Source: Epiperipatus broadwayi (lineage: Eukaryota > Onychophora > Udeonychophora > Euonychophora > Peripatidae). From it: a DNA stretch of 64,000 nucleotides. Position numbers and translations under genes: made by a program. Under the pieces are notes generated by a model. That model searched no databases, was not told the DNA's origin, and saw only the letters and a program-made list of their open reading frames with translations. Shown piece after piece: positions 12,718 through 25,429 of the stretch. Position 1 is the stretch's first letter. Every line of letters begins with the position of its first letter. The stretch is taken from NCBI GenBank assembly GCA_028023455.1, contig JAQFVV010000030.1, positions 10,339,649 through 10,403,648 on the forward strand. The letters are read 5' to 3'.

Positions 12718-14452
12718 TGTGATGATCGCACATACTGCGGTCACACATATAAATATTAAACATTCACAGAATATTAAATATCATGTTTGATAAAATAAAG
12801 AAAAAAAGAAAAAAGAGCGAGCTTAGAAAATTTACAGAACAAAGAAATGTTTCAATTAATTAAAAAAGAGAAGGAATTAGAATCAAAAAGATTCTTCTCT
12901 TTTACCCTCCAAAGTTCGGATTTTGGTGAAATTAAAATGTAAAATTTTAAATATTGGAGGTGTACGTTAAAAAATAAAGCGATAAAGAAATATAAATAAA
13001 ATGCAAGCTAAAATCCGATTTTGAAAGAAAGTAAAGTTTAAAAAAAATAAAAAACCTTAAATAGCGCGCAAAACAGAGAAAGTTAGACATGATCAAAAGA
13101 TAAGGATCTGGGTTTTAAAGTACACATTTGACGATAAACGAAATGCGTGTATGGAGTGTATTTGAAGCAGAATATAGACAGCAATAATAAATGCTTGTCT
13201 AAACTTAAATAAAAAAAAGGAAAGAAAAACATGTATTAAAATCTGTGTAATTAAATTAAAAAATATTGAAATAAATAAATGTACATAGTACTACTAGATT
13301 GGGTAAAACAAATTTACATATGGCCGAAGGCATAATAAGAAAGGTGTGAATGAAAGTGAAAACAAAGGATCGGAAGGACAAAGGCTGGTGGAATTTTTTA
13401 ATTAAAAAAAAAGTTTTCAGTAGAGATTAGAGCTAGAGACTTCGTGTCGAGAGGGTGGTAAAACACAGCTCCAATAATAAACCGCTATAGTTAAAAAATA
13501 TGACTTTCAACATCGGTGCCTCATCTAGAATGACTGGCTAAGGCCGTCGTGGTCGCTGGTCGATCCGGACTTACTGTACTAATGGTTTTGGCCAAGATAT
13601 AACAATGGCTGTCATAGCACCTGCCGGTGGATTCATTGAGTTGCCTTGTCCTTGATGCCTCATCCTTGATGCCTTAAACACTGAGAAGCTACACACAACC
13701 AAATCTAACCTGCGACCATCCCTCCTAAAGAAGTGGAGAAAATCCACGTGACGGTCAGCAAGACGTCGGATAAATTCAGAGACTAAAACCTAGGTAAAGA
13801 TACATACTATTTTGTTATATATTTCAATGTGCACGTAGTTTAATTAGACAATGGCCACATGCCTTTTGTGAATGATAAAGACATTCTTGAATTTTTTGAT
13901 AAATACCCAGACTGACGATTTATAAATGTACCATCATTTATAATAGTTTTATATGTATTCTTTTTTTGTAGCACTATAGATTATAATCTGTTTTTCATTT
14001 CATGTTAATGTGTTTTTTTTTATATCTCTTTTACGATTAATTTATTCTATTAAATCTATTATTTTATTTAAACCTGCCTTGTCTCATTCTTCGCCACTTC
14101 AAAAGGGTAGTCTAGTCTAAGGATGGGAAAACTATTATTCTTTTTTTTTATTATTGAATTAACACGTGGAAGTTGGTGGTGCAGTATTTGATCCCGTTAA
14201 ATTTATAAATCATCCAAGCGCTGTAACTCTGTCAGATCTTACAGCAGTTGAGAGACGGTTGATCGGGAAAAATAATCTGGTGCTATATCCGTATAGCATA
14301 CAGATTCAGTCAAATATGATATAGACTCATGTATGTCCGTATGTTCTCTCTGCTTGAGTTAGCGGAAAGTGGACAATCTTGAATCATTAGAATTCCCCAT
14401 TATGCACTCATAAAAGGGAAGTGTAGCCTTCAATCATCCCATGCCCATTACA
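12718..14452 (+). repeat. 5' LTR (1735 bp)
   Basis: Begins TGTGATGATCGCAC and ends CCCATTACA, with TG...CA termini. It matches the 3' LTR throughout apart from scattered substitutions and short indels (for example an extra run of A near 13040). Candidate signals are weak: I see no single convincing TATA box. Confidence 0.92.
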
Positions 14453-14457
14453 TATTT

Positions 14458-14475
14458 TGGGGGCCAGTCCGGGAT
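14458..14475 (+). promoter_or_regulatory. Primer-binding site, tRNA-Pro-like
   Basis: TGGGGGCCAGTCCGGGAT lies five bases downstream of the 5' LTR. It matches the complement of the 3' end of animal tRNA-Pro (TGGGGGCTCGTCCGGGAT, from memory) at 16 of 18 positions, so minus-strand priming by tRNA-Pro is inferred. Confidence 0.75.
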
Positions 14476-15848
14476 TTCTATTATTGCTGTGCAATTAATG
14501 ATCACGTGTTAAATAATTTTATAAGATAACATAAATATTTTCTAAAATAAAAATTGTTTTAATATATGTGTTTCAAATATATAAAATTAGCATTGTAAGT
14601 TAAAGTGGCGAGAAGTAAAGATGAAGGGGATAAGTTTTATTTTATGATACTCTATACGAGCGTTTCACGTCAAATGTATGCAAAGAATAGAAGGAGGGGG
14701 GAATTATTTTTTGTTAGTATTATGAAAGTTTTGAAATGTGTAGTGAGGGATAATCTGAGACATGAATAATTACACAAGTTGTAATGAACAAATAACTAAT
14801 TATATCAAATGATTGCTGTAATGTAATATAAGTCGTTTTTAAAGAAAGAGAATAACACAAAGTTTCAAGAAAGTTTACGCTAGATAATAAGAAAAAAATA
14901 GTCACATAGCCAGTAAAGTTAAAGAATAGATAAATGTGTGTGTGGTTTCATAATTGTATAATAAAATGCATTCAGCTATAATTATAGTGATCGGATATAG
15001 ATTATCTGGATGTAATTAATTAACGAAAACATAAAATAGTTAAGTTAGAAATAGTGAAACAGTTTCAGTAATGTTGTAGTTATAAAGGTTAAATGATTAA
15101 AATAGTCAAAACTAAGTTAAATGAAGAAATATATATGTGTGAATAAATAATAACGGTCCCAGTTAAGCGGAAAATAAAATATTTTAATGATAAAAGGAAT
15201 TCGCGTGTATAATTTAAATTGAAAAAACTATAAGTATTGTCGCGTATTTTAGTTAAGTGGGAGAAAAATATATGTGTGTGATTCTAGAATAGTCGCATGT
15301 GTAAGAGAAGTAAATATATATATATGTGTGTATGATCTTGTTTAAAACAGCAGTAACCTTAAGTGGCCGAATTTTGTAAATGTAGGAGTAAAAAAATATA
15401 TATATTGGAAGGGTAATGTTGGAGACACAGTCAAATAAAACGAATTTATCATGTATATCAGTAACAGAAGAACAAGTATGGTATTTAAATAAGTTAAATT
15501 TAAAAGAATATATAAGTGCATCATTTAATTGAAGTATAGGGGTCGGAGGTAGATGAAGAGGGAAAATAGAGGACAATCATCAAGGTGGACAGGCAGTCGG
15601 GCGAATCTAAGGCAGGCGAATAAGAGGAGGAACCAGAGTGCGGATGTTTGGGTTGGCTAGCGATCTGAATGCTGATCGATAGACAACTAAGAAATTAAAA
15701 GTTAATCAAAGTGAAAAAACATAAAGTCAGTCGAAAGAAGTTGGCTATAAGTCTAGTCAGAAGAGGTCAATAGTAGAAATAATCAGTCCATATATAAAGG
15801 AGAGTGAAATAAAAAATCATATTTATGCGAACAAGGGCTAAAGCCAAA
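14476..15848 (+). other. Long untranslated leader of the Gypsy element
   Basis: About 1.4 kb between primer-binding site and gag, purine-rich towards gag, with no frame over ~110 codons that resembles a protein. It may carry the packaging signal; nothing specific is visible. Confidence 0.5.
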
Positions 15849-15894
15849 ATGGGAACTTCAAGAAAGGCAAGTAAAAGAAGGGAATGGAGAGGAG

Positions 15895-17262
15895 ATGAAA
15901 GTAAAGGATACAATGGCCTATAGTAATATTATGGATATGTTAAAGCAAATGAGAACAGAGCAAGAGCAATTCATGAAAGAACTCATGGACAGACTCGAGA
16001 GAAGGATAGAAGACTTGATGGTAAAGGTAGAGATAGACTGCCAGAAAAGATGGGCTGAAGTCAGGGAAGAAATAAGAAATGAGGTCATTCTGAAATCAAA
16101 GGCTAATGACACATGGAATGGATTTCACCAAGAGATTAAGATAGATGAACAAAGGAGTATGGGTCCATGTGCATATGAGGAATCAGAAAGTGGATAGAGG
16201 TAGATAGTTAGCAGAATTTGATTGGGAAAAGGACATAGGGTGACCAGAAAGGGAGATAAGACAGTAAGATGAAGAGGTGGAAGTGGTTAGAGTGGAGGAT
16301 CATAGATTGATGATGAGCGTAAGGAGAATTTATGTCAGGTGGCAAAGGTAGTAGAAGGATTAAATACAAAAGTTGAAGAGAGTATCAAGAGGTCAGCCAA
16401 TAGTAGTACCAATGCCAACATAGAGGGCATAGGGCCAAGAACCAGTGAAGAATGGGGAATTATGAGAGCTGGAAATTGCATGGATTATCCTGTGGGATTC
16501 CACCAATTTCTGAAGATACAAGTCTTCACTGGAAACCCTGGAGAAAGCCCGATGGAGCATTTGAACAGCCTAGAACGATACTTCAAATTCGGTAGAATGA
16601 GTGAGGAGGCCAAGATAGCAGTCACCTGCAGCCATTTGCAAGGTGAATCAAAAGTCTGGTGGAACTCACTGTTCCAGAAACCCATCACCCTTGCAGAATA
16701 TTATAAAGCATTGGAGACCAGTTATTGGAGTGAGGAACTCCAAGAAGGTATGTTACATCGGATAAAACAAGATAAATGGAGACCGGAGGAATCATTTATA
16801 ACATTCTTCCGTCGTCAAGTAGCTAAGTTACGAATGATGGCTGCAAATCCATTATCTGAGACACAAATACTCCGGATAATTAGGCCCGGGTTTCCAAAGG
16901 ATATTGAATGAACTCTAATCAGTACAGCGAGGAAGATGGTGGACCAGGTGGCTGAATTGCTGAGTGCATTGGACACCACCAGGGACAACCAGAGGGAGGA
17001 TGGATGGCAATCTGGTCCACCTCTAAAAGAATCACCTATAGTAAAGAATGGATGGGATCCTGGGGAAGGACGATGGCAAGAAAACCGGGGATATTCTATG
17101 GGATGGAAACCGAGGAGGCAGGAAAATGGACGACAGAGATGGGAGATGGAATGTAAGCATCCATATGACATGACAGAGGGCCATGAGCCTAGGGAGCAAA
17201 CCCCACATCCCAGAGGAGGCAGAGGTGATGTCAATAGAGGAAAACAACCACCAGATAAAACT
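15895..17262 (+). pseudogene. Gypsy gag, interrupted
   Basis: Three open pieces (15895-16197, 16339-16911, 16936-17262) separated by stop codons. The first is a coiled-coil-like stretch rich in E, K and R (MKELMDRLERRIEDL). The second is the retrotransposon gag core: QVFTGNPGESPMEHLNSLERY, AVTCSHLQGESKVWW (family AxxxLxGxAxxWW) and a following segment with FITFFRRQVAKL. The third is basic and Arg/Gly/Pro-rich as expected for a nucleocapsid tail, but no CCHC knuckle is seen. A TGA after PKDIE separates the second and third pieces. Whether this is decay or a tolerated feature of a gag-only family needs other copies. Confidence 0.82.
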
Positions 17263-17265
17263 TAA

Positions 17266-18127
17266 GGGTAGTCACAAATAAAGGAAGGATTTAATGATAA
17301 TAAGATTGGAAATGGAAATGGACCACGAGTCATGGAGAATGGACTGTAATATGGATCCTGATAAAATAAAGAAATGATGAGCCGATAAGTGGAAAAAGGG
17401 ATGAAGGACATTATGATAAAATAAGAAAGCATAAGATAAATATTAGTGTGAGGTCATAGATTGAGGCTGAAGGCATGTACGTTTAGATATTGGTAGATGG
17501 GTCTGGACAGTAGTTGGTTATGCCTTCTTCGTTATTTATTCATGTATGTTCTGCAGTGCGCCAAATCTTATCATACAGAGAACACAGGGACAGAGATCCC
17601 ATTCTCATAATGACTCACTGGATTAAGATTTCCAGTTAGATATTGGACAGATATCGTGAATCAATGGTTTAGAGACCAATCTATGGGGAAAAGAACCCCT
17701 TGTATAAATTAAGAGCTATCAGAAAATAAACTGAGCTCATGGATGAGCTGGACGAAAAGATGCCAGCTCCCAACCCACCTCGGTAATAGTGTCCACAGTT
17801 GACACTTAGGGGTTTATCATTTGCAGGATGTGATGTATGAACAGGTTTAATCAGGTCACAGAGATATCCTGTGGATTCGAACCTGTATATACGAGTATTA
17901 GGCAGAAATAAAATGCATGTAATGCTAATGACAAGATTAAATTGGTTTGGCATGCTGGTTGGGTCATCAAGGAAAGAGATGTAATTTACCTGGTCGCCTC
18001 TCTAGAGATTAACCTCATCACTAAATCATATTAGGAATGCATAAATCTAAAAAGGTTTGAACAGTAGTTGGGAGCATCTAGCTTTCGATGCATAAATTTA
18101 AATTTTTTTTTTTACAAAAAAAATTTT
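17266..18127 (+). other. Remnant internal region of the Gypsy element
   Basis: Between gag and polypurine tract. I tried all frames for aspartic protease, RT (YxDD), RNase H and integrase patterns and found none; a full pol would need about 3 kb. Confidence 0.55.
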
Positions 18128-18144
18128 AAAGGAGGGGAACAGGG
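18128..18144 (+). promoter_or_regulatory. Polypurine tract
   Basis: AAAGGAGGGGAACAGGG, followed by TAA and then the 3' LTR. It would prime plus-strand synthesis. Confidence 0.8.
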
Positions 18145-18147
18145 TAA

Positions 18148-19870
18148 TGTGATGATCGCACATACTGCGGTCACACATATAAATATTAAACATTCACAGA
18201 ATATTAAATATCATGTTTGATAAAATACATAAAAAAAGAAAAAAGAGCGAGCTTAGAAAATTTACAGAACAAAGAAATGTTTCAATTAATTAAAAAAGAG
18301 AGGGAATTAGAATCAAAAAGATTCTTCTCTTTTACCCTCCAAAGTTCGGATTTTGGTGAAATTAAAATGTAAAATTTTAAATATTGGAGGTGTACGTTAA
18401 AAAATAAAGTGATAAAGAAATATAAATCAAATGCAAGTTAAAATCTGATTTTGAAAGAAAGTAAAGTTTAAAAAAACCTTAAATAGCGTGCAAAACATAG
18501 AAAGTTAAACATAATCAAAAGATAAGGATCTGGGTTTTAAAGTACACATTTGACGATAAACGAAATGCGTGTATGGAGTGTATTTGAAGCAGAATATAGA
18601 CAGCAATAATAAATGCTTGTCTAAACTTAAATAAAAAAAGGAGAGAAAAACATGTATCAAAATCTATGTAATTAAATTAAAAAATATTGAAATAAATAAA
18701 TGTACATAGTGCTACTAGATTGGGTAAAACAAATTTACATATGGCCGAAGGCATAGTAAGAAAGGTGTGAATGAAAGTGAAAACAAAGGATCGGAAGGAC
18801 AAAGGCTGGTGGAATTTTTTAATTAAAAAAAAAAGTTTTCAGTAGAGATTAGAGGTAGAGACTTCGTGTCGAGAGGGTGGTAAAACACAGCTCCAATAAT
18901 CAACTGCTATAGTTAACAAATATGACTTTCAATATCGGTGCCTCATCTAGAATGGCTGGCTAAGGCCGTCGTGGTCGCTGGTCGATCCGGACTTACTGTA
19001 CTAATAGTTCTGGCCAAGATATAACAACGGCCGTCGTAGCACCTGCTGGTGGATTCATTGAGTTGCCTTGTCCTTGATGCCTCATCCTTGATGCCTTAAA
19101 CACTGAGAAGCTACACACAACCAAATCTAACCTGCGACCATCTCTCCTAAAGAAGTGGAAAATCCACGTGACGGTTGGCAAGACGTCGGATAAATTCAGA
19201 GACTAAAACCTAGGTAAAGATACATACTATTTTGTTATATATTTCAATGTGCACATAGTTTAATTAGACAATGGCCACATGCCTTTTGTGAATGATAAAG
19301 ACATTCTTGAATTTTTTGATAAATACCCAGACTGACGATTTATAAATGTACCATCATTTATAATAGTTTTATATGTATTCTTTTCTTGTAGCACTATAGA
19401 TTATAATCTGTTTTTCATTTCATGTTAATGTGGTTTTTTTTATATCTCTTTTACGATTAATTTATTAAATCTATTATTTTATTTAAACCTGCCTTGTCTT
19501 GTTCTTCGCCACTCCAAAAGGGTAGTCTAGTCTAAGGATGGGAAAACTATTATTCTTTTTTTTTTTATTATTGAATTAACACGTGGAAGTTGGTGGTGCA
19601 GTATTTGATCCTGTTAAATTTATAAATCATCCAAGCGCTGTAACTCTGTCAGATCTTACAGCAGTCGAGAGATGGTTGGTCGGGAAAAATAATCTGGTGC
19701 TATATCCGTATAGCATACAGATTCAGTCAAATACGGATATAGACTCATGTATGTCCATATGTTCTCTCTGCTTAAGGTAGCGGAAAGTGGATGATCTTGA
19801 ATCATTAGAATTCCCCATTATGCACTCATAAAAAGGAAGTGTAGCCTTCAATCGTCCCGTGCCCGATACA
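18148..19870 (+). repeat. 3' LTR (1723 bp)
   Basis: Same ends as the 5' LTR (TGTGATGATC ... GATACA), 12 bases shorter. It is followed by CTAT, matching the bases before the 5' LTR. Confidence 0.92.
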
Positions 19871-19879
19871 CTATATATA

Positions 19880-22800
19880 ACTTTTTTTTTATTGCTTGAG
19901 TTTTAACAATATTTTTCAGTCACTTATTGGCTACCCATAATTAATATATGACAAATAAATAAATAATATATATAATGTCACGCTATATATAACTAGCTGT
20001 ATAGGTATATATTCATTTTATGTACTGTATCAAATTTAAAAATAAAATGACTGTATATTTTGTTATTGAAATAAAATCTAAACATAATTAAGGATTAAGA
20101 ATTTAAAGAAAATTACAGACTGATTATAAAATACTTTCAGATTGTTTAATGAATTGTTTGAGATTTCATAAAAAAAAATTCAGTGCCTGAACTGAAATCG
20201 ATTCAAATATCTAACATTCTGGAGTCTGAAAATCTACCATTGCAACATGTAGAGTGTCCAAAAATTAAGTCTTATTTTACAGTAGCATTCAAAATATATA
20301 CATATATTATTTTGAAAGCCATGGATTTCTTGAAAATACAGAGTTAAAGTTATGAATTATAAAATCTTGAATTTATTACTTTTAAATGTTAAGTGTATGA
20401 TTTTTGAGTTAACATAAAATTATTCCTGTTTATAACTAAAGCCTTTACCCTTTTGCAGTGTCAGACTTTGGAGCAGAAGGTAATGAGATCAATTCCAGTT
20501 TTGGCACTTCTTAGGAACTCCTGCTCAATAAAACATTAGCTTTTGTTTGTTTTTGTATTATCTGCTACCTTATCAGATTATGCAATAATGATATAATTAC
20601 AGTAGAAAACTCAATAATTTATTGTCTATTCACTGATAGCCATCAGATTTTTCGTGAAATTTTATAGAATAAAAAATGATTATTATGTTTGTGATGTCAA
20701 ACTCAAAATTTTATATGATGTTTATACAGATTCAAATTTAATTTTAATTTCTTTTATCAATTAATTTTATTCTCTTTTAAATTTGTAAAAAAACTGAAGT
20801 CTGAGTCTTTAAAAAATGGATATATTATTTATAACTATTTTTGCAAATAAATATGCAATTTGCTGATAGAATTTTTTTTATCATTATAAAAATAGCTTTA
20901 TTCATTGAATAATATTTTCTTTCTTTTTATAAAAAAAAACAACAAAACTTTATAGATAAAAATTATATTCAAATTAACATATTTATAATAAAATAAATTT
21001 ATAATTTATAGGCAAGAGTATGATGAAATCACAATTATAATAATACAGATAATATTATAAATTGTTTAACTCTAAACTGGTATGATTAAAATTTGAAGAG
21101 TGTAATATTTTGATATTGTATAATTATGATGATTAAACTAATTAAGAGTCAAGACATTTTATTTTTAGAAAATAAATATCTTTGCTTTTATTTCAATACT
21201 ATTTTTATTTACTAATTTTAATTTTTACTTTGAAAATGTATTAAAAGAAGTCATTTTTCTCTTCAGTAAATTTTCTGTAATAGTAAGGGCAAAATAGAAA
21301 TCGTGTAATACAAATCACCATATAGCCAAAAAAAGTGGCCATGTTTTCAATCTGAAAAAAGAAAATAAAAGGTGTAAAAGTCTGAAGTTTTGGTGCTATT
21401 AATTTTTTTTTTTTTTGGTGGTCTGTTGAATAGAATCCAAATATGTAAATAATAGGGATTTTTTTAAAAAAAAAATGGCAAAATAGACATCGCATAATAG
21501 AAATAAAGGGCAAGAAGAAAAATTGCCATATAGTTGCTGTCTTTAAAAAAAAAAGACAAGGTAAGTTGAAAAAGTCAAAAGTTTTGATATTATTTTAATG
21601 TTTTTGTGGGAAGTGTGTTGAGAAATACTTTGTCTTCACTGAGACAAAAGATAGAGATGAAAGTTATTTTTGGTTTGTTTGTTTTTTTAAAAAGAAGATC
21701 ATAAAAATTGGTTTTAAAAATTAAAAGTTTTAGTATATCAGTGGTATACAAATAAAAATCACCATATAACCAAAAAAAACCCTCTAAAAATTAAATCTTA
21801 AAGATGAAATAGAACCCCGCCCCCTAAAAATGAAATATTAAAGACAGAGCAAAAAAATTAAAGGGATCAAAAAACGTATTTAAAAAATCTAGGCCTGATA
21901 ACATTACATATTATTGTTTTAACACATCAACAATGCCATCAAGCAACCTTTGAACAATAATTAGAAAACAATAAATTTCTTAAGATAAGAATATCTTTAT
22001 ATCCACTGATCAACCAATAGTTCGATAGTCTTACAATATAAAATTTTGTAAATATCTTAAGATTTAACAAGAGTACATCAGTTAACCATAAAAGCAACAG
22101 AGATATATACAGCTGATTATTGTTTTTAGTACACTAAAAAGGTAAATACGTATTGTATTTCTACTCTAAATAAAAAATTTATCATTTTTTATTGTCAAAC
22201 CCATTAAAAGCCAAATAATTATTCAGTAAAGTTTCAACATCCATATTTTTTTCCTCAGTTAATCTAAATTTTAACATAATCACAATGCAAAACAATCGCA
22301 GTATAAAAAATATGAATTCACATAATTATTCAAATTTTTAAATTTATGTAAAAGAATTTGTCGTAAAAAGATATTAAGATTTGCATTTCAACAGATAACT
22401 TTCATTATATGTTATAAACATTGTATTATATATATTGACTATCTTTGCTCTCTTTCAAAAAACAAGTTTTAAAATCAAGTAATGATATATAATATTTGAT
22501 TATTATTGATGTTATTTTAACATTGATTAGTAACTTCCTTATTTCGTCATCCCGTATATAATCAATTATATAATTTATAATAATTTACTTTTAGAATAAT
22601 CGTATAAGTAATATTAAATTACTTCAGTTTCATCGAATAAGATTAAAATATTTTATTAAATTATGTAATTTAATATATATAATTTAAGAAATAACAGCTT
22701 AATTGAATGATGAAAAAAATCTGGGAACATGTATTGCCTAAAGCAAAAATTGGTGGGTCAGTAACATTTTGTAAAAGACAAGAATTTAATTTACTAATTT

Positions 22801-23490
22801 AAATTTTCTCCAATAATTTATTCCGTGTTTGTCTTTAGTCTAAAGCTATCTTAAATTAAAATGCTATTTTTATTCATTATGTTTATTGAGTTTGAAATTC
22901 GAATACTTAATTTTTAATAATCTTATAAAATTTTGTTAAATATATTAATGCTTTATTATCGGGGGGGGGGGGCATTCGATAGGTACTATTTTCCTGAATT
23001 GAGCACATTTAATTTAGTTATACATCAAAGAATTTCTTGTTAACTGAAAAAAGACGATTTCTCTTTGAGGCTTGAAAGAAAACCAGAACATGGCAAAGTC
23101 CTCATGTCCACATAATAAGTTCTTGTCATTGCAACTGTTATTAACATATAATTATTTATATAATATATAAACGTAAACTGACTCCACGCTAACATGCATA
23201 AGCTAATGTAGTGGATTTATTGGCATTTTACCTTTGAGTTTAAGATCAAGAAGTATCAAGATCTTTTTTTCTCAATTGCCTGATAATTCTTAAGTGAAAT
23301 GAAGTTGAATGTTTTTAAATGCAGGATGAATATTCATGTAAATGTAGTTTTTTTAAAAAATAAATATTAACAATCATAATAGACAAAGTTTAAATATGGC
23401 CTTTTCCTCCAGAAAGAAATAATGTTATCCAGTCTTTAAGTGAGAAATGCTCTAGCACCAAGAATAAAACATGATTGTTTCATCCCAGCT
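19880..23490. other. Intron 1, no gene; decayed internal repeats and a poly-G run
   Basis: AT-rich. Between 21240 and 21800 the motif CACCATATA(G/A)CCAAAAAAA recurs about every 200-250 bp with variable flanks, suggesting an old decayed tandem repeat. A run of 12 G at 22961-22972 stands out in this base composition. No coding similarity. Confidence 0.45.
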
Positions 23491-23499
23491 CTCTATTAT

Positions 23500-24025
23500 G
23501 GATTTACCTATGTGTGCCTCATTCAAAAAAAAAATAAGAAGAATACTGATGCCTAATGCCAATTGTTACAAATTCTTGGATCAATCACCAGCACTTGTCA
23601 GTTGGTCCAGATTATTATCTCCACACACATATACAATCAAAGCTCAGCTTATATTAAGATAGCCAATCTTTATACTTTAATGGATAGGTTTTAAACCAAT
23701 CTACCCCACAACTCTTCAGCTGTTCATTTCATTGAAAATCTGATGAGAGAAATGCTCAAAGCCCACCTTAGTGCCAACCTTCTCATTCTACCCATGTTGA
23801 CCACAAGTCACTCTGACCCCTTATGTACAGGACATAATCCATTTACATACATATACGATGGATGGGAAGACCTTAAAGCACTATATTTTGAAATGTGAAT
23901 TTTTTCTCTGCGGCACAGGCTTTTTTTATACCTGCACTTCTATAATGTGTGAAAGTCTGAGTTCAAACCCCCTATATATTACATATAAAGGTGCAGGTAT
24001 GAAAAAGCCTGTACTGCAGAGAAAA
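23500..24025. repeat. Foldback repeat, family A fragment plus hairpin
   Basis: 23600-23860 matches the core of family A (GTTGGTCCAGATTAT, then CTCTTCA, then the block also seen at 41.35-41.5 and 56.05-56.2 kb, up to CATAATCCATTT), and 23947-23977 has the end segment GAAAGTCTGAGTTCAAACCC. An inverted pair (TTTTCTCTGC...CAGGC and its complement) at 23900-24026 surrounds that end. The ribozyme segment is truncated to CTGACAA without GAAA, so it is dead. Confidence 0.7.
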
Positions 24026-24117
24026 AATTCATATACTTAAGAAGACAAATCTTTAAATTACTGTGTATGTATTTTACATACGCGTAAATACATCGACCTA
24101 TTATAATTAACCATTTT

Positions 24118-24327
24118 ATGTTTACACACATACATTACAAAACTTTACAATTTTTAAAAATGAGTAATTTGCAGAATATAATTTCAAATACGAGATTCGC
24201 ATTGAGAATTTTCCAACATTATTACGTTGAAGCAATAATTGAAAGAAGTTTTAGCAAATTAGAACTTATTAAAACATATTTGCAGTCGACATTGGATGGT
24301 GAAAGATTTAACTTTTTAGCCTTTTAA
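24118..24327 (+). pseudogene. hAT transposase C-terminal relic
   Basis: A 69-codon frame with SNTRFALRIF, then ERSFSKLELIKTYLQST and LDGERFNFLAF. This is the conserved hAT dimerisation region (family pattern xERSFSKLKLIKxxLRSTMxxERLxxLA). The usual SVAS before ERSF is replaced by VEAII, and the catalytic part is absent, so this is only the 3' end of a dead hAT copy. No terminal inverted repeats or 8-bp duplications were found nearby. Confidence 0.8.
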
Positions 24328-24339
24328 ATGCTGTCACTT

Positions 24340-25300
24340 GGAAAATAGACTTTAGTTAATTAAAAAATAAAAGCTTTTAGTAGATTTAATTACAGTCTAA
24401 AATCAATAATTTTTGTTTATAGTTATTTTTATTTATTTTATGAAATACATCAGAGGGAATAAAAATAATAAGTCAAAATATTAAAGGTTTGGAATTATAA
24501 ATATATATTTTTAAAAATCAATACTAGGTCTGCCTCGCTCTGCATATAATCAATATTAATAAAAAATAAATCATAAAAATGAACTCGGAGATTAAAAAGC
24601 AATTTGCGATCTTTGAGTATTATCGGACAGGATTAGTTTTTTAATACATATCGTTCTGTGAGTTGTTCCAGTAACAAAAATTAAATAAATATTTTTTTTT
24701 TATCCTTCAATCTTTCCCCTCAAAGAAACACTTCATATTACAAAAAAAAAAAAAAAGTTGAAAGTATTAATCTTAGGTATAGCTTAATATATGAATTAGA
24801 TAATTATAATTACTAACAAATGATAATAAATCCAAATAAATATCAAAATGTTTTTATCAAATATCTATTTTGTAGGCAGGAATAATTTTATTGCTGAGAT
24901 CACTCAAGCTAAAGATTTGTAATGAATTATTTATGTACACTTTTCTGGAGATGGTATTACTTTTATTTAAATTTTATATGCATTAAACTATACATATTTA
25001 TTATTTACATTCTCAAAACTGACTATTAATATGAGGTTAAAAATAAGACATTGTCTTTATTCTCTAAATATTCAATTGAAATGTCAGAATACATCATACT
25101 ATAGTTAAACCAAGTTAATATGTAATTGTCACTCTCTAGTTCTAACAATGTCAATAAGAGAATGCTTAAAACCATTGAAAAATTAAAGACTAGATGTTTC
25201 ATCTTCTTTTTTGGATTATTGATATATGAATGTATTTATACATAGTTTTTGAGAGTATTGTTACATCTGTTTAAATCTCATAAACATTAAACTATGCATA
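24340..25300. other. Intron 1, no feature recognised
   Basis: AT-rich, no open frames of note. Confidence 0.4.
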
Positions 25301-25309
25301 TTTATTATA

Positions 25310-25395
25310 TAAACAAAGGCAAGAGTCTCCTACAGTAGTGCCACCCTGTGCCAAACAGAGTAATCAATGGATGTCAGACTTTTGCCTTTGTTTAC
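25310..25395. repeat. Family B repeat, short hairpin version
   Basis: Ends AAACAAAGGCAA and TTGCCTTTGTTT are complementary and enclose CAGTAGTGCCAC and AGAGTAATCAATGGATG, the terminal segment of family B (see 33.8, 35, 38.5 and 43 kb). The ribozyme part is missing. Confidence 0.65.
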
Positions 25396-25429
25396 AACAA
25401 TTATGTGCTAGTATAGAGATGGTGATCAT

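Larger units (their letters stand above)
12718..19870 (+). mobile_element. Gypsy-type LTR retrotransposon, gag only
   Basis: Two near-identical LTRs (12718-14452 and 18148-19870) starting TGTGATGATC and ending TACA bracket 3.7 kb. The 4-bp flanks match (CTAT at 12714-12717 and 19871-19874), the target-site duplication. A primer-binding site lies five bases inside the 5' LTR and a polypurine tract just before the 3' LTR. Gag is recognisable but broken; no protease, RT, RNase H or integrase is seen, and only about 0.9 kb separates gag from the polypurine tract. It is therefore non-autonomous, mobilised by a relative's enzymes. High LTR similarity by eye implies a fairly recent insertion. Confidence 0.9.

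Noticed and set aside
15253-17247. Several minus-strand frames across the Gypsy leader and gag
   Set aside because: Antisense shadows of purine-rich retroelement sequence with no motif.
19583-19780. A 65-codon frame inside the 3' LTR (GGAVFDPVKFINHPSAVTLS...)
   Set aside because: It has no ATG (begins at GTG), resembles no known domain, and the 5' LTR version ends earlier. Similarity between the two copies reflects LTR identity, not coding constraint.
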